A stretch of DNA of 64,000 nt, taken from NCBI GenBank assembly GCA_902835305.1, contig CADFMD010000006.1:1-64000 (forward strand), read 5' to 3'. Numbering within the stretch: the first letter of the stretch is position 1; each line of letters opens with the position of its first letter. A program made the translations under genes and the position numbers. The notes under the pieces are model-generated. The model was given only the letters and a program-made list of their open reading frames with translations. It had not been told where the DNA came from and made no database searches. Source of the DNA: Coriobacteriaceae bacterium. Lineage in GTDB: Bacteria; Actinomycetota; Coriobacteriia; Coriobacteriales; Coriobacteriaceae. Below are positions 17,170 to 25,291 of the stretch, one piece after another.

Positions 17170-17240
17170 TAAGTTGCGGTGAAATGGGGACTGTTTAAAC
17201 GATTCAACCCCAAATTCAGTCCCTATTTCACCGCAACTTA
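17170..17240. repeat. Dispersed inverted-repeat element, copy 1
   Basis: Arms 17170-17193 and 17217-17240 (TAAGTTGCGGTGAAAT...GGGACTG) are reverse complements at 23 of 24 positions around a 23-base loop. A second, more diverged copy lies at 48700-48770, so this is a mobile or amplified hairpin rather than a unique terminator. Confidence 0.85.
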
Positions 17241-17346
17241 CAAAAGGGCATAGAGTGGGCTGCCTATCGAGTCTTTGTCGCGAACAAGTCATCAGCCAGA
17301 ATTCCGTTCGCACGATATTACTTTGGACCGACCGAGTTTCCGCAGT

Positions 17347-17494
17347 TTGCTCGCCCCGGACCCCGCGCGCGGGGGCCATGAGGTTTATCGCGAGTTCCGC
17401 ACGAGCCGAAGAGCACTTAATGTGCTCTTCGTGCGAGCAGGACTGTAGAGCAGGAAATCTCATGGCCCCCGCGCGCGGGGTCCGGGGCGAGCAA
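17347..17494. repeat. Nested hairpin element, copy A of the GAGCC-bulge family
   Basis: The outer arms 17347-17382 and 17459-17494 are a perfect 36-bp inverted repeat containing CCCCGCGCGCGGGG-type sequence. Inside, 17391-17446 holds the conserved core: CGCAC, unpaired GAGCC, 9-bp stem GAAGAGCAC / GTGCTCTTC with TTAAT loop, then GTGCG and AGCAGGACTGT. Related cores occur at 27365 and, inverted, at 55874. The 549-base gap between fruA and ptsH holds this element, the copy-1 repeat and the ptsH leader; I see no gene in it. Confidence 0.85.
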
Positions 17495-17584
17495 GCGGAC
17501 AGAACAGACAACTGTCCAACAATTCGTGCGAAACACAATGAAAAACCGTTTGATGTGAGTTAATATAAACAACGTCGTGAATCT

Positions 17585-17630
17585 GACTCCTGCCGCATAC
17601 ACGACAGGGGTTAAACACAAAAAAGGAGTC
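17585..17630 (+). promoter_or_regulatory. ptsH leader with possible ribosome-site sequestration
   Basis: GACTCC (17585-17590) is complementary to GGAGTC (17625-17630), which is the ribosome-binding site four bases before the ptsH ATG. An inner CCTG/CAGG pair lies between. The stem is short. Confidence 0.3.
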
Positions 17631-17634
17631 AATT

Positions 17635-17898
17635 ATGGTTTCTGAGAAGGCTACCCTCGTCAATCCGCAGGGTCTTCACATGCGTCCGGCTGGCCTCTTC
17701 GCCTCCACCATGGGCAAGTACGCCTGCGACGTGACGGTCGTCACCCCCGAGAAGGAGGTCAACGGCAAGTCCCCGATGGCCCTCATGGCTGCTGGTATCC
17801 CCTGTGGTACCGAGGTTGAGGTCAAGTGCGATGGCGCTGACGAGGCCGAGGCTCTGGCTGCTGCCATCGAGCTCATCAAGAGCGGTCTTGGCGAGTAG
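17635..17898 (+). CDS. ptsH: Phosphocarrier protein HPr
   Basis: Transfers phosphate from EI to EIIA domains. The 87 residues contain the phosphorylated His15 (NPQGLHMRPAG) and a Ser46 site (VNGKSPMALM), the residue used by HPr kinase for catabolite control in Gram-positive bacteria. No hprK is in the window. A strong AAAGGAG lies upstream. It is separated from ptsI by a hairpin. Confidence 0.97.
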   Translation: MVSEKATLVNPQGLHMRPAGLFASTMGKYACDVTVVTPEKEVNGKSPMALMAAGIPCGTEVEVKCDGADEAEALAAAIELIKSGLGE

Positions 17899-17940
17899 AA
17901 CTCAAACGGGTCGCATGTTGAACAATTAAGTTCATACTTG

Positions 17941-17980
17941 GGGGCGCAGTGACCTGTATCAAGGTAGCTGCGCTCTTTTG
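17941..17980 (+). terminator. Intercistronic hairpin between ptsH and ptsI
   Basis: GGCGCAGTGACCT pairs imperfectly with AGGTAGCTGCGCTC, followed by TTTTG. It could act as a partial terminator that keeps HPr in excess over EI; that consequence is an inference. Confidence 0.6.
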
Positions 17981-18025
17981 TCATGGATATGGCAAAACGC
18001 TTTATCACGTGACACGGAGAGAGGA

Positions 18026-19735
18026 ATGGGAATGTATCAGGGAGTCAACGCATCCGAGGGAATCGGAATCGGCACCGTCATGGTTGCCGTCGATCCCGAC
18101 TTGACGTTTGAACCGCACGAGGTCGCTGATTCGGCAGCAGAGAAGGAGCGTTATCAGGCCGCTCTTTCGGTCTTCTGTGAGAAGACCCAGGCTCAGGCCG
18201 ACCACATGAAGGAGACGGTGGGCGAGGCCGAGGCCGAGATCATGAGCGGACACATTGTCCTGGCTCAGGACCCGGGCATGACCGACGCCATCAACGCCGC
18301 CATTGACGGCGGCACCTGCGCCGAGCAGGCGCTCATGGACACCTCGACCATGTTCGAGAACATGTTCCTGTCCATGGACGACGAGATGTTCCGTCTGCGC
18401 GCGGCCGACATCGCCGACATCCGCACCGGTATTCTGGCCGAGCTGCTGGGCAAGGAGGTCGTCGACCTTTCCGTCCTGCCCGAGAACACCGTCGTTGTCG
18501 TGCACGACCTTACGCCGTCCATGACCGCCACGATCGATAAGGCCCACGTTGCCGGCATCGTCACCGAGACCGGTGGCCGCACGTCGCACTCCGCGATCAT
18601 CGCGCGCGCCCTCGAGATCCCGGCCGTCCTTTCGGTCTCTAACAGCTGCACCGCGCTTCGCAACGGTATGACCGTCGTCGTCGACGGTGGCAAGGGTGTT
18701 GTCGAGGCCGATCCCGACGAGGAGACGCTCGCTGCCTACACCGCCAAGGCCGAGGCCTTCGCTGCCGAGAAGGCAGCCCTCGAGGCCTTCCGCGGCAAGC
18801 CTTCTGTGACTGCCGACGGCATCAAGAAGATCATCGCCTGCAACATCGGTAACCCCGATGACGTTCCCAATGCGCTCGATCATGACGCCGAGGCTATCGG
18901 TCTGTTCCGCTCCGAGTTCCTGTTCATGGACTCCGCCGAGCTTCCTTCCGAGGAGGAGCAGTTCAACGCTTACCGCAAGGTCGCTAGCGCGCTCAAGGGC
19001 GCTCCGGTCATCATCCGCACGCTCGATGTGGGTGGCGACAAGGAGATCCCGTATCTGCACATGGTCAAGGAAGATAACCCCTTCATGGGCTTCCGCGCCG
19101 TGCGTTACTGCCTGGCCAATCCCGACCAGTACAAGGTCCAGCTTCGCGCCCTGCTTCGCGCCAGCGCCTTTGGTGACGTCAAGATCATGATCCCGCTCGT
19201 CACTTGCGTCGAGGAGGTCGTGGCCGTCAAGGAGCTCGTCGAGCAGTGCAAGGCCGAGCTGACCGAAGAGGGCCGCAAGTTCAACGAGAACATCGAGGTC
19301 GGCATCATGGTCGAGACGCCTGCCGCCTCGCTGCTCGCTGACCGCCTGGCCGAGGTGGCCGACTTCTTCTCCATCGGCACCAACGACCTGATCGGCTACA
19401 CCATGTGCGCCGACCGTGGCAACGACACCATCTCCAACCTGTACCAGGTGTACTATCCCGCCGTGCTCCGCTCGCTCAAGAACATCATCGAGAGCGGCGT
19501 GAAGGCCGGCATCATGGTCGGCATGTGCGGCGAGGCCGCTGCCGATCCGCTGCTTGAGCCGCTGCTGATCAGCTGGGGCCTGGAGGAGTTCTCGATGAGC
19601 GCTCCGTCGATCCTGCGCGCCCGCAAGACCATCAGCCAGTGGACCAAGGCCGAGTGTGACGAGCTCGCCGAGAAGGCGCTCGCCTGCAACACCGCCGCCG
19701 AGGTCAAGGCACTGCTCGAGTCCGCAGCTCGCTAA
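18026..19735 (+). CDS. ptsI: Phosphoenolpyruvate-protein phosphotransferase (PTS enzyme I)
   Basis: Autophosphorylates from PEP and passes phosphate to HPr. The 569-residue protein has the phosphohistidine His188 in TGGRTSHSAIIAR, the PEP-binding LFRSEFLFM, EVGIMVETPAA and FSIGTNDL motifs, and active-site Cys501 in GMCGEAAADP. ATG 18026 and ATG 18032 are both close to GGAGAGAGGA; I list the first. It lies downstream of ptsH and upstream of a PfkB kinase. Confidence 0.95.
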   Translation: MGMYQGVNASEGIGIGTVMVAVDPDLTFEPHEVADSAAEKERYQAALSVFCEKTQAQADHMKETVGEAEAEIMSGHIVLAQDPGMTDAINAAIDGGTCAEQALMDTSTMFENMFLSMDDEMFRLRAADIADIRTGILAELLGKEVVDLSVLPENTVVVVHDLTPSMTATIDKAHVAGIVTETGGRTSHSAIIARALEIPAVLSVSNSCTALRNGMTVVVDGGKGVVEADPDEETLAAYTAKAEAFAAEKAALEAFRGKPSVTADGIKKIIACNIGNPDDVPNALDHDAEAIGLFRSEFLFMDSAELPSEEEQFNAYRKVASALKGAPVIIRTLDVGGDKEIPYLHMVKEDNPFMGFRAVRYCLANPDQYKVQLRALLRASAFGDVKIMIPLVTCVEEVVAVKELVEQCKAELTEEGRKFNENIEVGIMVETPAASLLADRLAEVADFFSIGTNDLIGYTMCADRGNDTISNLYQVYYPAVLRSLKNIIESGVKAGIMVGMCGEAAADPLLEPLLISWGLEEFSMSAPSILRARKTISQWTKAECDELAEKALACNTAAEVKALLESAAR

Positions 19736-19752
19736 TTTGGTATCAGAGGTAA

Positions 19753-19782
19753 CCGCGTGGTTGGAATGGGCCGGCCACGCGG
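19753..19782 (+). other. Hairpin between ptsI and the first PfkB kinase gene
   Basis: CCGCGTGG (19753-19760) pairs with CCACGCGG (19775-19782). No T-run follows, so it is more likely an mRNA processing or stability element than a terminator. Confidence 0.4.
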
Positions 19783-19809
19783 CCCTCACATATACAGGGG
19801 GTACTGTAA

Positions 19810-20742
19810 ATGTTCTACACGCTAACCGCTAACCCGGCTGTCGACATGACGGTTTCGAGCTCTCCGCTCGAGCCCGACGAGAACGTCCGCACCGGCTCGG
19901 CCAGCTACACGGCCAACGGCAAGGGCCTCGACGTGTCCTTCGCCTTTAAGAAGATGGGTGTCGACACCGTCGCGCTCGGCTTCTTCGCCGGCTTCACGGG
20001 CAAGTTCATCGTCGAGGAGGTCATGAACCTGGGTTGCCTGTGCCGCCCGGTCTGGACCGACGGCATCACGCGTATCAACACCTACGTCAACGATGGCCAG
20101 CACGAGTACGGCATCCTTAACCCCGGCGCCCCGATTACGCCGGAGCATCAGAAGGAGCTCTACAACATCCTGGACACCGCGGGAGATCTTGAGTGCCTGA
20201 TCGTCTCTGGTTCCGTGCCTCCCAAAGCTACGCCCGACTTCCTGGCTCAGGTCATGGAGCACGCTCAGGCTCGTGGCGCCGACGTCGTCCTGGACCTGTC
20301 CTCCGACAAGCTCAAGGAGCTCGCTCACAAGAAGCCGCTGCTCATCAAGCCGAACCATCACGAGATGAAGGCCATCTTCGGCGTGCCGGTCGACACCGAC
20401 GACGAGGTCCGCGTTGCCATGAAGCTCGCCCACGACGCCGGCGTCCAGAACGTGCTGCTCACCCGTGGTAGCCGCGGCGACGCTTACTTCTCCAACGGCG
20501 AGGACATCTGGTACGCTAAGCGTGAGTTCAACATCAAGCTGGTCTCTTCCGTCTGCGCTGGCGACTGCACCCTCGCTGCGTTCCTGCACAAGTGGTACAG
20601 GGATCGCGACAACGTCGAGGAGGCCATGAAGCTCGCTATGGCCACCGGCGCTAACGTTGCCGAGTCCGTGGGCATCGGCGACTTCGGTCACGTTGACGAG
20701 TACAGCAAGCGCGTTGCTGTCCGTAAGCTCGATCGCAAGTAA
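19810..20742 (+). CDS. PfkB-family kinase, probable 1-phosphofructokinase (first copy)
   Basis: Probably converts fructose-1-phosphate, the product of the upstream PTS, to fructose-1,6-bisphosphate. The 310 residues start FYTLTANPAVDMTV and include NGKGLDVSFAFKKMG, the IKPNHHEMKAIFG ATP-site segment, and the PfkB signature CAGDCTLAAFL with catalytic Asp252. The family signature normally reads GAGDS; here Cys replaces Ser. A tagatose-6-phosphate or other sugar-phosphate specificity is possible. A second related kinase follows after a terminator. Confidence 0.88.
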   Translation: MFYTLTANPAVDMTVSSSPLEPDENVRTGSASYTANGKGLDVSFAFKKMGVDTVALGFFAGFTGKFIVEEVMNLGCLCRPVWTDGITRINTYVNDGQHEYGILNPGAPITPEHQKELYNILDTAGDLECLIVSGSVPPKATPDFLAQVMEHAQARGADVVLDLSSDKLKELAHKKPLLIKPNHHEMKAIFGVPVDTDDEVRVAMKLAHDAGVQNVLLTRGSRGDAYFSNGEDIWYAKREFNIKLVSSVCAGDCTLAAFLHKWYRDRDNVEEAMKLAMATGANVAESVGIGDFGHVDEYSKRVAVRKLDRK

Positions 20743-20769
20743 GCGAAAAGCGACAAATTCGTGCGCATG

Positions 20770-20806
20770 CGGCGTCCCGATTTCAATCAGGGCGCCGTTT
20801 TTTCGT
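20770..20806 (+). terminator. Terminator between the two PfkB kinase genes
   Basis: CGGCGTCCC pairs with GGGCGCCG around an 11-base loop, followed by TTTTTT. Confidence 0.8.
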
Positions 20807-20886
20807 GGGAAAAGTGAGATGAAACCGCCCTTCACCGCTTCCACACCGTTCGCCGAGTTGTTGTAGCCTTTTGCCGAAGCGTGGAA

Positions 20887-20918
20887 TATACTTTCATTAA
20901 CACGTTGCTTCGTGAAAG
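20887..20918 (+). promoter_or_regulatory. Putative promoter/operator of the second PfkB kinase gene
   Basis: TATACT (20887-20892) is a possible -10 box. CTTTCA (20891-20896) and TGAAAG (20913-20918) repeat the half-sites of the dyad upstream of the PTS gene, in outward orientation. A shared regulator is a guess. Confidence 0.3.
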
Positions 20919-20926
20919 GAACATTC

Positions 20927-21859
20927 ATGATTTACACGCTCACTGCAAATCCCGCCATTGACTACAACATCTCCTGCGATGGCCTGTCCGCCAATACCGT
21001 TACGCGCACCCGTAACGCGGTCTACACCCCCAACGGCAAGGGTCTCAACGTTTCGTTTACGCTCGACCACTACGGCGTCGACACCACGATTCTGGGCTTC
21101 TTCGCCGGCTTCTCGGGCGAGTTTATTGTCAAGGGCGCCGAGGCTCTAGGCGTGCCCGTCAAGCCCGTTTGGACTGACGGCATCACACGTGTCAACGTGT
21201 TCCTCAATGCCGGCCCCGACACCGAGTACAACATGGTTAATGCCGGTGCCGCCATCAATGCTTCCAACGAGCAGGAGATGTTTGAGCTCATTGATTCGCT
21301 TGACGACATGACCTGCCTGGTCATTAGCGGCTCGCTGCCCCCCAACACCTCCGAGGGCTTCCTGGCCGAGGTGCTTCGCCGTGTCAAAGCCAAGGGTGCC
21401 GAGTTCGTGCTCGATATCTCGAGCCATCAGCTGGCCGACCTCATTGCTATGGAGCCGCTCCTCATTAAGCCCAACGACGACGAGCTGCTCGACATCTTTG
21501 GCATTAAGGTGAGCGGTGGCGACGATGAGTCCGTCAAGGGCGCTATGGCCGAGCTGCATGCCAAGGGCGCCAAGAACGTGCTGCTGACCCTTGGTGGCGC
21601 CGGAGCGTACTTCTCCAACGGCGAGCATATCTGGTTTGCCAACCGTACCTTTGAGGTCAAGCTGCTGTCGACGGTCTGCGCCGGCGATTCCTCGCTCGCT
21701 GCGTTCTTGTCCGTGTGGCACGACGCCCCCGAGTGCGTCGAGGACGCCCTGCGCCTTTCGATGGCCACCGGCGCCAACGTGGTCGAGTGCCCGGGTCTGG
21801 GCGACTTTGCCAAGGTCGATGAGTACCAGAAGGGTATCGCCATCCGCCAGGTCTGCTAG
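20927..21859 (+). CDS. PfkB-family kinase, probable 1-phosphofructokinase (second copy)
   Basis: A 310-residue paralogue of the upstream kinase, opening with IYTLTANPAIDYNI and sharing NGKGLNVSF, GFFAGFSGEFIV and TDGITRVN. The signature is CAGDSSLAAF with catalytic Asp254, closer to the family norm than the first copy. The start was set at ATG 20927 behind GAAAGGA; a GTG at 20912 is in frame. It has its own upstream -10-like box, so it may be regulated separately from the ptsHI run. Confidence 0.88.
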   Translation: MIYTLTANPAIDYNISCDGLSANTVTRTRNAVYTPNGKGLNVSFTLDHYGVDTTILGFFAGFSGEFIVKGAEALGVPVKPVWTDGITRVNVFLNAGPDTEYNMVNAGAAINASNEQEMFELIDSLDDMTCLVISGSLPPNTSEGFLAEVLRRVKAKGAEFVLDISSHQLADLIAMEPLLIKPNDDELLDIFGIKVSGGDDESVKGAMAELHAKGAKNVLLTLGGAGAYFSNGEHIWFANRTFEVKLLSTVCAGDSSLAAFLSVWHDAPECVEDALRLSMATGANVVECPGLGDFAKVDEYQKGIAIRQVC

Positions 21860-21892
21860 TTCCGGCACCTTGCCTGAATAGTTCGATTATTT

Positions 21893-21929
21893 CGCATCCG
21901 TCTCAGACCAGGACGGATGCGTTTTTGTT
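21893..21929 (+). terminator. Terminator after the second PfkB kinase gene
   Basis: GCATCCGTC, loop TCAGACCAG, GACGGATGC, then GTTTTTG. Confidence 0.88.
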
Positions 21930-22019
21930 TATCGGACTTGCGTGTGCAGTGGAGGCCTTTTCTTGTTAGACTTCTTGAGAACCATCGATTAACGCTCGCA
22001 AGTGCAGGAGGCCATAGGC

Positions 22020-23414
22020 ATGTGCAATGTTTCGCTCAACGGTACGCAGCCGACCGATGCCTCCATCCGTGTCCTGCGTGCGCTTGAGGCAGCCGGTCTT
22101 GAGGCCTGGTACGTGGGCGGTTGGGTACGTGATGCCCTGATGGGATGCCCCAGCCACGATGTTGACATGTGCTGCAGCGGCCTGTGGCAGGAGTCCAAAG
22201 CGGCCCTCGAGGCAGCGGATATCGCCGTGGTTGAATCGGGCATTAAATTCGGTGGCATTACGGCTATTTGCGATGGTGAGTGCATTGAGGTCACCACGTA
22301 CCGCCTGGACGGCTTTTACACCGATGGTCGCCATCCCCAGAGTGTGGAGCGTGCGGCGTCGCTTGAGGACGATCTGGCGCGTCGCGACTTTACCGTTAAC
22401 GCTATGGCCTGGCATCCCGAGCGCGGTCTTGTCGACCGCTACGATGGCCAGGGCGACCTGGAGCGCAAGCTTATCCGCGCCGTTGGAGATCCCAAGCGTC
22501 GTTTTAACGAGGACGCGCTTCGCATGCTGCGCGCGGTGCGTTTTGCCTGCCGTCTGGATTTTATGATCGAGCCTAAGACCAAACAGGCGCTTGCCGAGTG
22601 CGCGCCGCTGCTCGATGCTGTGGCGCGCGAGCGCGTGGGCATTGAGCTCGAGGGTATCCTTTCGACCGGCCACGGGGGAGACGCCATGCTGCGCTACCCC
22701 GAGCTCATCTGCGCCGCCGTGCCCGAGTTGGCAGCGGGTCGCGGGTTTGATCAGCGCAGCGTCTATCATGCGTTTAACGTTTACGAGCATATCGCCCGTG
22801 TGCTGACGGTGGCGGGGGAGTTGGCGCTGTGCGACGGCTTTACACCCTCAATGAGCCTAATGTGGGCGGCGTTTTTGCACGACGTTTCCAAGCCCGATTG
22901 CTTTACGGTCGACCATGCGGGCAGCGGCCACTTTTACGGTCACCCCGAGCTCGGGGCCAAGAAGGCGCGCGCCATCATGGATCGCTTGGCGCTTTCGCAC
23001 GACTTGGTCCGCGACGTGTGCCTGCTCATTAAGTACCACGACAAGCCGCTGCGCCCCGAGCGCTCCTGCTTGCTCAATATGATGCGCTTGCTTTCGGGCG
23101 AGGGCGTCGATACGCCGCGCCTGATGGACGAGCTTATGGACCTTAAGCGTGCCGACACGCTGGGCAAGGCGCCGTCGTGCTTCTATTACGTCGAGACGAT
23201 CGAAGAGATGCGCTCACTCGCCCATGATTTGTTGGAGGCGGGGGAGCCCTATTCGCTCAAGATGCTTGCTATCAACGGCGGCGACTTGATTCGTGCCGGT
23301 GTGAAGCCGGGGCCCGAGCTAGGCCAGCTACTCAACGCCGCCCTCGAAGCCGTTATCGAGGACAACATTCCCAACGATCGCGAAACCCTTTTGGTTCATC
23401 TCAACTTGAATTAG
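22020..23414 (+). CDS. tRNA nucleotidyltransferase (CCA-adding) / poly(A) polymerase family protein
   Basis: Adds or repairs the 3' CCA of tRNA. The 464-residue protein has the class II nucleotidyltransferase head YVGGWVRDALMG and the metal-binding HDVDM, then RRDFTVNAMAW, the RNA-binding RRFNEDALRMLRAVRFACRL block, and a C-terminal HD domain (FLHDVSKP, HPELGAKKARAIMDRL). ATG 22020 was chosen because AGGAGG lies 8 bases before it. It is fitting that two tRNA-Glu genes follow, though both already encode CCA. Confidence 0.9.
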   Translation: MCNVSLNGTQPTDASIRVLRALEAAGLEAWYVGGWVRDALMGCPSHDVDMCCSGLWQESKAALEAADIAVVESGIKFGGITAICDGECIEVTTYRLDGFYTDGRHPQSVERAASLEDDLARRDFTVNAMAWHPERGLVDRYDGQGDLERKLIRAVGDPKRRFNEDALRMLRAVRFACRLDFMIEPKTKQALAECAPLLDAVARERVGIELEGILSTGHGGDAMLRYPELICAAVPELAAGRGFDQRSVYHAFNVYEHIARVLTVAGELALCDGFTPSMSLMWAAFLHDVSKPDCFTVDHAGSGHFYGHPELGAKKARAIMDRLALSHDLVRDVCLLIKYHDKPLRPERSCLLNMMRLLSGEGVDTPRLMDELMDLKRADTLGKAPSCFYYVETIEEMRSLAHDLLEAGEPYSLKMLAINGGDLIRAGVKPGPELGQLLNAALEAVIEDNIPNDRETLLVHLNLN

Positions 23415-23478
23415 CTAATTAGTTGACCTGCGCGTTCCATAACCTGTCGACAATTTTTCGGCAATTTGGAATTTCTTC

Positions 23479-23507
23479 TTGCGCTGATGTTTTTTGTCCC
23501 GTAATAT
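23479..23507 (+). promoter_or_regulatory. Promoter for the tRNA-Glu pair
   Basis: TTGCGC (23479-23484), a 17-base spacer and TAATAT (23502-23507), 35 bases before the first tRNA. Confidence 0.6.
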
Positions 23508-23541
23508 ATTTCCTTGCAGCACGGCAGTGCAGATGTCATGT

Positions 23542-23618
23542 GGCCCGTTCGTCTAGCGGTTTAGGACGCCGCCCTCTCAAGGCGGAGATCACCAGTTCGA
23601 ATCTGGTACGGGCTACCA
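23542..23618 (+). tRNA. tRNA-Glu (anticodon CTC), copy 1
   Basis: A complete cloverleaf: acceptor GGCCCGT / ACGGGCT, D arm GTCTAGCGGTTTAGGAC, anticodon arm CCGCC-CTCTCAA-GGCGG giving CTC, T arm ACCAG-TTCGAAT-CTGGT, and an encoded CCA. The first pair is G-U, as often drawn for tRNA-Glu. Confidence 0.95.
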
Positions 23619-23640
23619 CTTCTTTTCTGCCGAGGCCTAT

Positions 23641-23717
23641 GGCCCGTTCGTCTAGCGGTTTAGGACGCCGCCCTCTCAAGGCGGAGATCACCAGTTCGAA
23701 TCTGGTACGGGCTACCA
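23641..23717 (+). tRNA. tRNA-Glu (anticodon CTC), copy 2
   Basis: Identical base for base to copy 1, separated from it by 22 bases. It is followed by a terminator. Confidence 0.95.
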
Positions 23718-23727
23718 CGCATCTGAT

Positions 23728-23760
23728 ACCCGGTCTTTCCACGGAAGGCCGGGTTTTTTA
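23728..23760 (+). terminator. Terminator after the tRNA pair
   Basis: ACCCGGTCTTTCC, loop ACG, GAAGGCCGGGT with one imperfect pair, then TTTTTT. Confidence 0.85.
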
Positions 23761-23867
23761 TTATCAAACAACTGTCTGTCATTCCCGTTTGAACAAGAGC
23801 TTTGCGTTCTGCTTATGGCCCTTACGGGTACAATAACCAAGATATTTTGACTGTTAGAAGGAGTCTC

Positions 23868-25175
23868 ATGACGGAGTCCTCTCAGCATACGTCCAAGCCC
23901 CAGGTCGAGGTTGAGGCCTCGGGCGGCGATGACAATAAGAGCGCACGCCGCGGCGCAATCTTTATCGGCGTTGTGCTGGTGGGTTATATCGTCTATCTGG
24001 TGGTAACCGGGCAGATGGGGCAGTTCTGGGCTGCTATGTCGAGCGTCCAGGCGCCCTGGCTCCTTGCTGCATGCTTCTGCATGTTTCTATACCTCTTTTT
24101 TGGTATCGTGGCGTACGCGATTGCCGTTTGGCTCGACCCCAATTCGCCCGTCGGTATCCGCGACCTCATTTCGGTCGAGGCGAGTGGCATCTTCTTTGGT
24201 AATCTGACACCCATGATGATGGGCTCTACGCCTGCCCAGATCTACCGCCTGACCAAAGCGGGCCAAAACGTGGGCGAAGCGGGTGCCACGCAGTTCACCC
24301 GATTTATTGTGTATCAGTTTGGCCTCGTTGCCTGGGGCGCTATCCTATTGCTTGCTCGCATGCCGTTTTTTGCCGAGCGCTATGGCGACATGACGCTGCT
24401 GTGCGTCTTTAGTTTTGGCGGTCACTGCTGCATCCTGCTCGGCATCTTCGCCGTCGCGCTCATGCCTAAGACCGTCACGCGCGTCGCCCATTGCATCATC
24501 AATTGGCTCGAGCGCATAGGTGTCTCGGCCACTAAGATCGATGGATGGCGCTCGTTTGTCGATGGCGAGATCTACTCCTTCTCCGAGAAGTTCAAGCTTT
24601 CGGCCGGACATTTTTCTTCCATGCTGCTCACCGTGTTTATCACCATGCTGCAGCTCGCGTTTTTCTATCTGGTGCCGTATTTTCTGATGCTCGCCTTTGG
24701 CCACCACGAGGTCGACTTTTTCTCGGTCATGGCCGCGAGCGCCTTTGTCCAGCTGCTGAGCTCTGCGGTTCCCTTGCCCGGTGGAACTGGTGGCGCTGAG
24801 GGCGGCTTTGCATTGTTCTTGGGTCATTTCTTTGGGTCGGCATCGACCGCCGGCTATCTGCTGTGGCGCCTCATTACGTTTATCGCGCCGACCATATTGG
24901 CTGCGCCCCTGCTGGGCCTTAAGAGCGCCCACAACGAGAGCATCCATGCGCGCTGGGATCGTGTGATGCGCAAGCTCGGCCGTACGCCTCAGACGCCCTC
25001 TGCGCCCACTAAGCCGCACCCCATGAATGCTGTTACCGTTGATCCCAAGAAGCACGCTCAGAAGGCTTCTGGGACCGCTAAGCCGGCTCATAAAGCCTAT
25101 GTGCGACAGACAGGCGACGGTATCCGCGTGTCTCCGTCGGCACTCAATAAGAAGAAGCACCCTAAGTCGCAGTAG
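23868..25175 (+). CDS. Flippase-like integral membrane protein (YbhN / LPG-synthase TM family)
   Basis: A 435-residue protein with about eight hydrophobic segments, including GAIFIGVVLVGYIVYLVV, LYLFFGIVAYAIAV and FITMLQLAFFYLVPYFL. It carries the family-like motifs GIFFGNLTPMMMGSTPAQIYRL and PLPGGTGGAEGGFALFL. The family resembles the membrane half of lysylphosphatidylglycerol synthase and is proposed to move lipids or modify the envelope. The soluble C-terminus (about 370-435) is Lys/Pro-rich and lacks an aminoacyl transfer domain. ATG 23868 follows AAGGAG. Confidence 0.8.
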   Translation: MTESSQHTSKPQVEVEASGGDDNKSARRGAIFIGVVLVGYIVYLVVTGQMGQFWAAMSSVQAPWLLAACFCMFLYLFFGIVAYAIAVWLDPNSPVGIRDLISVEASGIFFGNLTPMMMGSTPAQIYRLTKAGQNVGEAGATQFTRFIVYQFGLVAWGAILLLARMPFFAERYGDMTLLCVFSFGGHCCILLGIFAVALMPKTVTRVAHCIINWLERIGVSATKIDGWRSFVDGEIYSFSEKFKLSAGHFSSMLLTVFITMLQLAFFYLVPYFLMLAFGHHEVDFFSVMAASAFVQLLSSAVPLPGGTGGAEGGFALFLGHFFGSASTAGYLLWRLITFIAPTILAAPLLGLKSAHNESIHARWDRVMRKLGRTPQTPSAPTKPHPMNAVTVDPKKHAQKASGTAKPAHKAYVRQTGDGIRVSPSALNKKKHPKSQ

Positions 25176-25224
25176 GGCAGTCGTGCGTTCTTCATGATGC
25201 GGGGCATATTTGTGCTGTATGGGG

Positions 25225-25248
25225 GATAATCCTCTTACGTAGATTATC
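25225..25248. promoter_or_regulatory. Candidate operator upstream of the TetR gene
   Basis: GATAATC (25225-25231) and GATTATC (25242-25248) form a perfect 7-10-7 inverted repeat, 44 bases before the TetR start. Autoregulation is inferred from the family habit. Confidence 0.35.
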
Positions 25249-25291
25249 TCTCATCTGTTGATGAATGCCCGCATATCGAAGGGACACGTCC

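Noticed and set aside
17170..17494. The hairpin cluster between the fructose PTS gene and ptsH as a CRISPR array
   Set aside because: The units are inverted rather than direct repeats and do not repeat at regular intervals.
14920..17538. An open frame of more than 870 codons on the minus strand across the fructose PTS gene
   Set aside because: It is antisense to a well-recognised PTS gene, has no homologous motifs and a composition expected from the opposite strand of high-GC coding DNA.
23542..23717. Two identical direct repeats, at first sight like a CRISPR unit
   Set aside because: They are complete tRNA-Glu genes; there are no further repeats, no spacers and no cas genes.
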